From assembly GCF_035917275.1 (NCBI RefSeq), contig NZ_CP108510.1:252405-316404 (forward strand): a DNA stretch of 64,000 nt, written 5' to 3'. Shown piece after piece: positions 58,362-64,000 of the stretch. The DNA is from Streptomyces sp. NBC_01237 (lineage in GTDB: Bacteria > Actinomycetota > Actinomycetes > Streptomycetales > Streptomycetaceae). The notes under the pieces were generated by a model. It had not been told where the DNA came from. It was given only the letters and a program-made list of their open reading frames with translations, and searched no databases. The translations under genes and the position numbers were made by a program. Position 1 is the first letter of the stretch, and each line of letters begins with the position of its first letter.

Positions 58362-59318
58362 CTACCGGGAGGCCACGCCCATGACGCCGGCGCGCGACGC
58401 GCTCTGCTCCGGCAGCACGCCGTTGTGCGCTGCCGTGTCATATCCCGTGCCGTTCTTCTCGGGCAGCACGTACGGCGCGTCCTTCAGCGACCGGCCGGTG
58501 AAATAGCGCAGTGCGAGGTCCGCCACGTCATGGGCCCGTTCCAGCACGACCCAGTGGTCCGAGTCGCGCACCTGAAGGAACGTGCCGTGCTCGATCGTCG
58601 AGGCGAAGGCCCGCTGCTCGTCCACGGGGGTGAGATTGTCGTGCTCGCCGCTGAACACCAGCGTCGGCACCCCGTCGAGCCCTCCCTCCAAGGAGGGGAC
58701 CGCCGTGCTGAGCGCGCGTTCCAGGGAAGCCTGGGCATGCGGCGTGCGGGAGTACGTCTGGTACACGGCCCGCTTCACATACCGGTAGGCGAGGTGCCGG
58801 TGGAGCACGGGCAGCGCGGGGTCCCTGCACAGCATGGACTCGGCGAACAACGCCGCGAATTCGTGGAGACGGCCCGCCTCCAACTCGTCGGACAGCTCCT
58901 GGAGGCGGGCGTACTGGGCGTCGGAGAGCGAAGTCGGTACGCCGCCGAGGACCAGCCGGGAGACCAGCCGGGGCCGACGCTGCGCACACAGGTACGCGAT
59001 GACCGCTCCGAAGGAGTAGCCGAACAGATTGACGCGGTCCACGCCTAGGTCGTCGATGATCTGCTCGGTCGCCCGGCAGAGCAGCGGGAGCGCGTCGTGC
59101 GCGGCCAGCGGGTCGGCGCTGCCGGTGCCGGGGAGGTCGGCGGTGATCACATCCGTCACCGCGCCCAGCCGGTCCTCGATCTGGGGCCACCCGTACATCC
59201 CCTGCAACGCGCCGCCCAGGACGAGTACCGGGTCGGTCCGGGTACGGGGCCCGGGGACCAGCCGGTAGGAGTAGGACAGGCCGTCCACGGTCAGGGTACG
59301 GACGATTTCTTCGGGCAT
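58362..59318 (-). CDS. Alpha/beta hydrolase
   Basis: A 318-residue alpha/beta hydrolase with nucleophile elbow FGYSFG (Ser near residue 107), acid in FSGEHDNLTP (about 230) and histidine in DSDHWVV (about 257). It ends with an unusual 50-residue tail without fold motifs. It follows the ketosynthase gene on the same strand with a gap of about 60 bases, so it is probably part of the ACP-ketosynthase operon and may release or hydrolyse the acyl product. Confidence 0.88.
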   Translation of the reverse strand: MPEEIVRTLTVDGLSYSYRLVPGPRTRTDPVLVLGGALQGMYGWPQIEDRLGAVTDVITADLPGTGSADPLAAHDALPLLCRATEQIIDDLGVDRVNLFGYSFGAVIAYLCAQRRPRLVSRLVLGGVPTSLSDAQYARLQELSDELEAGRLHEFAALFAESMLCRDPALPVLHRHLAYRYVKRAVYQTYSRTPHAQASLERALSTAVPSLEGGLDGVPTLVFSGEHDNLTPVDEQRAFASTIEHGTFLQVRDSDHWVVLERAHDVADLALRYFTGRSLKDAPYVLPEKNGTGYDTAAHNGVLPEQSASRAGVMGVASR

Positions 59319-59377
59319 GGCTTCCTCATGTTGATGGCCCGCGCCGGGCGGAGCGGCGGCGGTCTCAGGGCGGCGGA

Positions 59378-60622
59378 TCATGCCCGCGTGAGCACCAGGG
59401 CGGCGGCGAACCCGCCGAACCCCATCGACGACTTCACCGCGCAGTCCAGACGGGCGGGCCGGGCCTCCTTGGCCACCACCTCGACCTGGACGGCGGGGTC
59501 CAGGGATGTGAGGTTCGCGGTGGGCGGGACGAGCTGATGATGGAGCGCCAGCACGGTCAGGGCGGACTCGATCCCTCCGGAGGCGCCGAGGGTGTGTCCG
59601 GTCATCGCCTTGGTGGACGTGACCAGCGGACGCTGTCCGCACACCCGGGCGATGACGGCGCTCTCCACGAGGTCGTTGAGGACCGTCCCGGTGCCGTGGG
59701 CGTTGACGTGGTCGACGTCGGAGCCGGTCAGACCCGCATCCGCGAGCGCGGCACGCAACGCCCGTTCCAGACCTGCCCCGTCGGGGTCGGGCGCGACGGT
59801 CGCGTCGGGGTCGGTGGCCGCCCCGTAGCCGGTGAGCTCGGCCAGGACGGTGGCGCCGCGCGCACGGGCGTGCTCGGGGCGCTCCAGAACCAGCAGACCG
59901 GCGCCTTCGCCGAGGACGAAACCGTCGCGGTCGGCGTCGAAGGGGCGGCATGCGGCCGTCGGGTCGTCCCGGCGGGTGGACAGGGCTTTGAGCTGATTGG
60001 CGCCGGCCACCAGCAGCCGGCTCGCCGCGGACTCCGCACCGCCCGCGATGACGATGTCGCAGGCCCCGGACCGCAGCAACTGGTGTGCTGTGCCCAGCGC
60101 GTGCGTGCCCGAGGCGCAGGCCGTGGAGATCGCGAAGCTGGGCCCTCCCGCCCCGAGATCGCGGCACACGCTGTCGGCCGCCCCACTGACAGGCGTGAGC
60201 AGCCCCACCTTGGGGGAGACCCGCCGGGCTCCACGCTCGCCGAGCACGGCGATCTGTTCGTCGTAGAAGGGCACACCGCCGTGGCCCGATCCGATGACCA
60301 CCGCGACCCGGTCGCCGTCCCACACGCGGTGGTCCAGCCCCGCCGCCGAAACGGCCTCGCGCGCCGCGACCACCGCCAGCTGGGAGAAACGGTCCATCAG
60401 CCGGGATGTGGCGACCCCGAGCAGCGCCGCGGAGTCGAACCCGCCGACGGTATAGGCGAAGTCGCAGGCCATCCCCACCAGCGCCGGGTGCGGGCCCACT
60501 CCCGACGGTGTGGTGGAGTGCGTGATGTGGTGCCAGGTCCGCCCGGCACCGATTCCGGCGGCCGTGACCAGGCCCACGCCGGTCACCGCCGCCGCGAACC
60601 GCGCGCCACGCGCCGCCTTCAC
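59378..60622 (-). CDS. Stand-alone beta-ketoacyl synthase (FabF/KAS II type)
   Basis: A 414-residue condensing enzyme with the full Cys-His-His set: STACASGTHALG (Cys near residue 170), VNAHGTGT (His near 309) and KAMTGHTLGASG (His near 344). It condenses malonyl-ACP with an acyl chain. No ketoreductase, dehydratase or chain-length factor lies nearby, so the system may do one or a few extensions on a special starter. ATG 60622 overlaps the ACP stop. Confidence 0.93.
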   Translation of the reverse strand: MKAARGARFAAAVTGVGLVTAAGIGAGRTWHHITHSTTPSGVGPHPALVGMACDFAYTVGGFDSAALLGVATSRLMDRFSQLAVVAAREAVSAAGLDHRVWDGDRVAVVIGSGHGGVPFYDEQIAVLGERGARRVSPKVGLLTPVSGAADSVCRDLGAGGPSFAISTACASGTHALGTAHQLLRSGACDIVIAGGAESAASRLLVAGANQLKALSTRRDDPTAACRPFDADRDGFVLGEGAGLLVLERPEHARARGATVLAELTGYGAATDPDATVAPDPDGAGLERALRAALADAGLTGSDVDHVNAHGTGTVLNDLVESAVIARVCGQRPLVTSTKAMTGHTLGASGGIESALTVLALHHQLVPPTANLTSLDPAVQVEVVAKEARPARLDCAVKSSMGFGGFAAALVLTRA

Positions 60623-60852
60623 AGGGCCGCCTTGAGGCCCACGAGATCGATGAGTTGGGCGACGGTGTGCCGAGAGGTCAGATGTACGTCGTCCAGGTCG
60701 ATGCCCATCCGGTCCTCGATGATCACCCGCAGCTCCTCCAGGGCCAGCGAGTCCAGACGCAGCTGATGCAGCGGAGTGTCCGCGGGAACCGCCTGTGAGT
60801 CGACGCCGAAGTTCTGGGTCAGTACGTCTCGGACGTGTTGCGCGGCGCCCAC
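60619..60852 (-). CDS. Acyl carrier protein
   Basis: A 77-residue carrier protein with the attachment serine in LRLDSLALEEL (about residue 38) and the expected helices. GTG 60852 follows AAGGAGGA. It is coupled to the ketosynthase by ATGA overlap. A separate phosphopantetheinyl transferase, such as the one at the left edge, is needed to activate it. Confidence 0.9.
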   Translation of the reverse strand: MGAAQHVRDVLTQNFGVDSQAVPADTPLHQLRLDSLALEELRVIIEDRMGIDLDDVHLTSRHTVAQLIDLVGLKAAL

Positions 60853-61040
60853 GGGTCCTCCTTCAACAGTGGTGCCCGACCACCGTTTGGCAGGCCCTGT
60901 TGCTGAACGCCGGAACGGGCGAGCAGTTACGCTCCGGGCGCCCCGCACCGGGCCGCTCGCACACCAGAACGAAGCACCGGCCGATTCCGTCGACGGCCAA
61001 CGGGGGTGTGCATGCGGCCGGGACTTGATGGACTGGGCGG

Positions 61041-61727
61041 ATGAAGATCCTGTCGCCTCGTGTCCTACGGGCCCTCGAACGGTTCAATGCCGCTTATCCC
61101 TGGGACCACAACGCCCACTTCCACCGCTGGATCCTGCGGCAGCTGCCCGGACGCTTCGACCACGCCCTGGACATCGGCTCCGGCAGTGGCGACCTCGCAA
61201 GACTCCTGGCCGGACGTGGCGCCGCCGTGAGGGCGGTCGATTCCGATCCGGTGATCACTGCCCGGGCCCGGAAGCTGACTCCCGCCGCGCTTCCTGTGAC
61301 CTACACCGTGGCGGACGTCGTAGCCGAGTTCCCCTCCGGCTCCTACGACGTCATCACATGCGTCGCCACCCTCCACCATCTGCCGTTCGCCGAGACGCTC
61401 ACCTGCTTCCGCCGTCATCTGGCGCCGGGAGGAGTCCTGGTGGTCGTCGGCCTGTCCCGCGCCCGGACGCCTGTGGACCACCTGCTCGGTGTCGCGTCCA
61501 TTCCGGCCAACGCGGCCATGGGCTGGCTGAAGAACAAGGGCCGTCCTTCGCCCCGGCCCGTCTCCATGACGGCGCCTGTCCGCTCGGCGGACATGACCTT
61601 TGACGACATCGTCCGCGCAACCGGAAACATCCTCCCCGGCGCGCGACTGCGACGACGTCTGTTCTGGCGCTACACGCTCGTGTGGGACCAGCCCGAGGCA
61701 GGCCAGGGGTTCGGCGAAGGAGGCTGA
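61041..61727 (+). CDS. Class I SAM-dependent methyltransferase
   Basis: A 228-residue methyltransferase: SAM-binding loop LDIGSGSGDLARLLA near residue 42, acidic end of strand two (AVDSDP), and SYDVITCVATLHHLPF as motif IV. The C-terminal part carries a hydrophobic patch. It is divergent from the ACP-ketosynthase operon, so it may methylate its product. Substrate not predictable. Confidence 0.9.
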   Translation: MKILSPRVLRALERFNAAYPWDHNAHFHRWILRQLPGRFDHALDIGSGSGDLARLLAGRGAAVRAVDSDPVITARARKLTPAALPVTYTVADVVAEFPSGSYDVITCVATLHHLPFAETLTCFRRHLAPGGVLVVVGLSRARTPVDHLLGVASIPANAAMGWLKNKGRPSPRPVSMTAPVRSADMTFDDIVRATGNILPGARLRRRLFWRYTLVWDQPEAGQGFGEGG

Positions 61728-61792
61728 TGATGACAAGCCTGCCCCGTGTACGCGGTCGGGTCCCCGCGTTGGGGTGCTTCTCCGGTCTCCGA

Positions 61793-62236
61793 TCAGGAGA
61801 CGGCTCTGAACACCTGACGGCGTTTCTGGTCGTCCCTCTCCCGTCGCTTGACGGCGAGCTGGTCCTGGTAGGCGGCCGCTGCGCTCTTGTAGCGGTCGAG
61901 GAAGTCCGGGGAGTTCAGCCGTTGTTGCTTGGGCATCTCCCTGACTGCGGCGACGGCGTCCTCGGGGGTGAGGTAGGCAGCGAGCATGGCGTTGATCTGG
62001 TAGATCCCAGCGCGCTGTTTCTTCACCAACTGGGCCAAGTCCAGGTCTCGCATCGCAGCGTTCACCGCAGGACGGCTCAGCTTGAGCATCTTGGCGATGG
62101 TGCTCTGGTCGATCTCGATGCGTCCGCCGGGCTCGCTGTGCGCGCGGAGCTTGAGCAGCACGCGGTAGGCCGCGGGTAGCAGGTCCAGATCGGCGACGAT
62201 GCCTTCGGCGTTGACGGCAGCGAAATGCAGACTCAC
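61793..62236 (-). CDS. Winged-helix protein, second gene of the telomere-proximal pair
   Basis: A 147-residue protein with one winged helix: GGRIEIDQSTIAKMLKLSRPAVNAAMRDLDLAQLVKKQRAGIYQIN, then a lysine/arginine-rich helical tail. The motif resembles that of the upstream protein (GGRIQLTQEEMATVLGVSRTKANEAL...GVYQFNP) and of RepL-like plasmid initiators. The ATG overlaps the stop of that gene. The pair may act together as initiators at the iterons at 62985-63162, or as copy-control regulators. Assignment is by fold and context only. Confidence 0.7.
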   Translation of the reverse strand: MSLHFAAVNAEGIVADLDLLPAAYRVLLKLRAHSEPGGRIEIDQSTIAKMLKLSRPAVNAAMRDLDLAQLVKKQRAGIYQINAMLAAYLTPEDAVAAVREMPKQQRLNSPDFLDRYKSAAAAYQDQLAVKRRERDDQKRRQVFRAVS

Positions 62237-62982
62237 TGGTCAGTCTCCCTCTCTTGCCGCTGCGCGCGGTCTTTGCGGCGCTGGGCTCGTTGTTCCGCCC
62301 GGTCGGTCCGCAGCCTGTTGATTTCCTCGCGCATCTTCTCCAAGGAGGGGAAGCGCACCAAGTCGGGGAGGCTCTGGTCCGATCGGATCTTCGAGATGGT
62401 GGTGTGCTGGTCGACCTTGACGTACTCGGCCGGGGTGGTTTCGGTGCCGGGGATGAACTCTGCGACACGGTAGCTGTAGGGCGGGTTGAACTGGTAGACC
62501 CCGCGCTTCACCTTGAACACGATGCCGTGCAACATGACCTCGGACAGTGCCTCGTTCGCCTTCGTACGGGATACGCCTAGGACGGTTGCCATCTCCTCCT
62601 GCGTCAGTTGGATGCGACCTCCCGCACGTTGGCAGGCGATGAGCAGCAGGATTATCCGCAGAGGCAGCGCCTCGCGGAAGAACTGCGCGATGACGAGGAA
62701 GAACTCCAGGCTGTCCATGGAGAAGGCGTTCGGTTGGTTCGGAGCACCGTAGAACTCCATCGGCCTGCGCTGGCTGTCAAGCGTCAGCTTCCGGCCGGGG
62801 TACTGCCGGGCGAGGTCGTCCAGGCCTCTGACTGGCATGAGGTGCTGATCAAAAGCGTCGGATGGATCGTTCAGAGGCAGCTTGGGCTGTGGCTCGCCAC
62901 GAAGACCGGCGTTCCTGCGATGCTGCGGATCGGTTGGCACGAGATAGCTCTCCCAGAAACTGGATCTTCCTTCCGGCGACAA
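62233..62982 (-). CDS. Winged-helix replication-initiator-like protein
   Basis: A 249-residue protein. Residues 90-170 form a winged helix of RepL type, ending with the hairpin GVYQFNPPYSYRV; the C-terminus is a long charged coiled-coil-like helix (EKMREEINRLRTDRAEQRAQRR). TTG 62982 is taken as start because GAGGTGA lies four bases upstream; no ATG nearby has a signal. The ribosome-binding site lies in the first iteron (62985-63005), so binding of the protein there would also block its own translation or transcription. Confidence 0.7.
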   Translation of the reverse strand: MSPEGRSSFWESYLVPTDPQHRRNAGLRGEPQPKLPLNDPSDAFDQHLMPVRGLDDLARQYPGRKLTLDSQRRPMEFYGAPNQPNAFSMDSLEFFLVIAQFFREALPLRIILLLIACQRAGGRIQLTQEEMATVLGVSRTKANEALSEVMLHGIVFKVKRGVYQFNPPYSYRVAEFIPGTETTPAEYVKVDQHTTISKIRSDQSLPDLVRFPSLEKMREEINRLRTDRAEQRAQRRKDRAQRQERETDQ

Positions 62983-62984
62983 TA

Positions 62985-63162
62985 TGTCACCTCAGCTTGA
63001 CATCCATGTTGCTTGGACACGACACGCCAAAGAGTTGTGTCCCACCAGAGGGGACACAACTCCCACACTGCGTTCCCTGAGTCATGCGCACACCGATGAG
63101 CCATTAGATGTTACCTCTACTTGACATCCACCCTGGATTTATGTTGCCTCCAGTTGACATTG
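62985..63162. repeat. Three 21-base iterons upstream of the winged-helix pair
   Basis: TGTYRCCTC-NNN-TTGACAT copies at 62985-63005, 63109-63129 and 63142-63162; the last two are 33 bases (three helical turns) apart. They differ fully from the iterons of origins A and B. They are the likely binding sites of the winged-helix proteins. Confidence 0.75.
63034..63060. repeat. Perfect 10-base inverted repeat among the iterons
   Basis: GTTGTGTCCC and GGGACACAAC around a seven-base loop. The core GGGACACA recurs at 63187 and 63219, so it may be a second type of binding site. Confidence 0.65.
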
Positions 63163-63178
63163 AAGGGGCGATAAGCCC

Positions 63179-63267
63179 CCTCAGTCGGGACACATCGTCT
63201 TGGTTATGTCCCGGCTGAGGGGACACATCTCCTAACCCGCATGTCTTTGACCTGGGGTTTCTTAGCT
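63179..63267. repeat. Inverted repeat and origin-associated box next to the iterons
   Basis: CCTCAGTCGGGACA (63179-63192) faces TGTCCCGGCTGAGG (63207-63220) with one mismatch. TTTGACCTGGGGTTTCTTAGC begins at 63246-63247 (its first 20 bases as listed here lie within the interval) and matches the box found beside origins A and B. Confidence 0.6.
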
Positions 63268-63699
63268 TTCGTCAGTATTAGTTGGCTGAGGTCCACTTCT
63301 GGCCGCAGGAGGCCGTGGTGAGTGTGGCTTCGCATGCGGGCCGGAAGACGGGCTGCGGACCGTAGAGGGCAGTAGCCCACCGAGTCTCGGGTCGTGTCGG
63401 CCGTGACGGACAGTCACCAAGGAGCAGGGTTGGAGTCCGTGGCGGATTCCGCCGCCGGCTCCGGGGCTGTTCGGCTCCCGCACCCCCGGATGCCAGAATT
63501 CACTCTTTCGGTACCTGGGGGTACTGTTCCGGGGCGAAGGCCTACAGCCTTTCCCTGTGAAGTGAGGTCCAGCGGCCTGACATTGATTAACCGTCAGACG
63601 CGGCTCGGATCGGCAATCTAAGGGGTTCTCCAGATTCCGCCAACGTTACATAGTGCATTAACTCGATGCACTTGTTGCGCTGAGCCCTGACATGGACTC
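63268..63699. other. Subtelomeric region without a supported gene
   Basis: About 430 bases between the iterons and the telomeric palindromes. Open frames here have no start signal and no recognisable protein features. I see no strong hairpin. Confidence 0.45.
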
Positions 63700-64000
63700 C
63701 CCCTCCTCCTTAGTGGCCAAGTGCCCGCGAAGCGGGCTCCTCGGTCCTGGAGGCGAAGCCGGAAGGAGCCAGCCGGGGAGCGAAGCGGACCAGTCATCAA
63801 TTGCAGTGCTTCGCACTGCAATTGATCCTGAAGCGAAGCGAAAGGATTGAACCTGCTTCGCAGGGCGAAGTGCGTAGCGCTTCGCTTCGCCCATTGAGCG
63901 AAGCGAAAAGGGCCCCTCTGCTTCGCATGGGCCCTGCGAAGCAGGGCCGCGGGGAGCGAAGCGAGCCGCTTCGCTTGCACAGCGCGCAGCGCTGTGGGAC
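63700..64000. other. Linear-replicon telomere (right end)
   Basis: A dense series of hairpins read inwards from the right edge: ACAGCGC-TGC-GCGCTGT (63979-63995), AGCGAAGC/GCTTCGCT (63955-63975), GGCCCTGC-GAA-GCAGGGCC (63930-63948), further GCGAAGC units, and a 14-base-arm hairpin with a GAA loop (63796-63826). GCGAAGC hairpins are the mark of Streptomyces telomeres, whose 3' overhang folds and is patched by Tpg/Tap. The outermost palindrome plus the following GCAAGCGAA matches archetypal palindrome II as I remember it. Palindrome I is not seen, so a few to some tens of bases may be missing beyond the edge. Confidence 0.85.

Noticed and set aside
63394..63980. Short open frames in the subtelomeric and telomeric DNA
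   Set aside because: No start signals or protein-like composition; the telomeric ones run through hairpin repeats.

Overview
The window is very GC-rich, almost wall-to-wall coding, uses GTG starts freely, and carries telomere (tap-tpg) and gamma-butyrolactone genes, so it is almost certainly from Streptomyces or a close relative. The right edge (about 63.7-64.0 kb) is a string of short palindromes with GCGAAGC hairpins, ending in a palindrome that resembles palindrome II of Streptomyces telomeres. With plasmid-type parAB, tap-tpg and several replication modules in the right half, the best reading is the right arm of a large linear plasmid (or a chromosome end that has captured one).

Layout. 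0-26 kb is an enediyne-type biosynthetic cluster: a phosphopantetheinyl transferase cut by the left edge, metK, a prephenate dehydrogenase, an E10-type thioesterase, an E8/E9 redox pair, StrR-like and AraC-type regulators, then one long leftward operon from about 24.3 to 11.0 kb (two DUF1702 proteins, UnbV, UnbU, the enediyne PKS, a second thioesterase, flavin reductase, P450). 26-31 kb is an A-factor-type signalling island (an IS701-like transposase relative, two TetR receptors, a short-chain reductase and an AfsA-type synthase) that probably controls the cluster. E-numbers follow the C-1027 (sgc) naming as remembered.

31-52 kb is the plasmid backbone. It has three related replication modules. 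A (35.7-39.2 kb, leftward) and B (48.4-52.3 kb, rightward) each have an iteron region, a primase-polymerase-like protein, an SF3 helicase and a small conserved protein. C (31.3-33.7 kb) is a partial, rearranged copy of A. Between A and B lie parA-parB and tap-tpg, then a few accessory genes. ParB-site-like palindromes occur beside module C, upstream of parA, and as a four-copy 60-bp array inside the parB coding sequence.

52-62 kb is a second small metabolic region: a UbiX/UbiD decarboxylase pair with a divergent AsnC-type regulator, an oxidoreductase, a GlxA-type regulator, a stand-alone ketosynthase with its acyl carrier protein and a hydrolase, and a methyltransferase. From 61.8 kb to the end come two overlapping winged-helix genes with three iterons, which look like a further replication module next to the telomere, and then the telomere itself.
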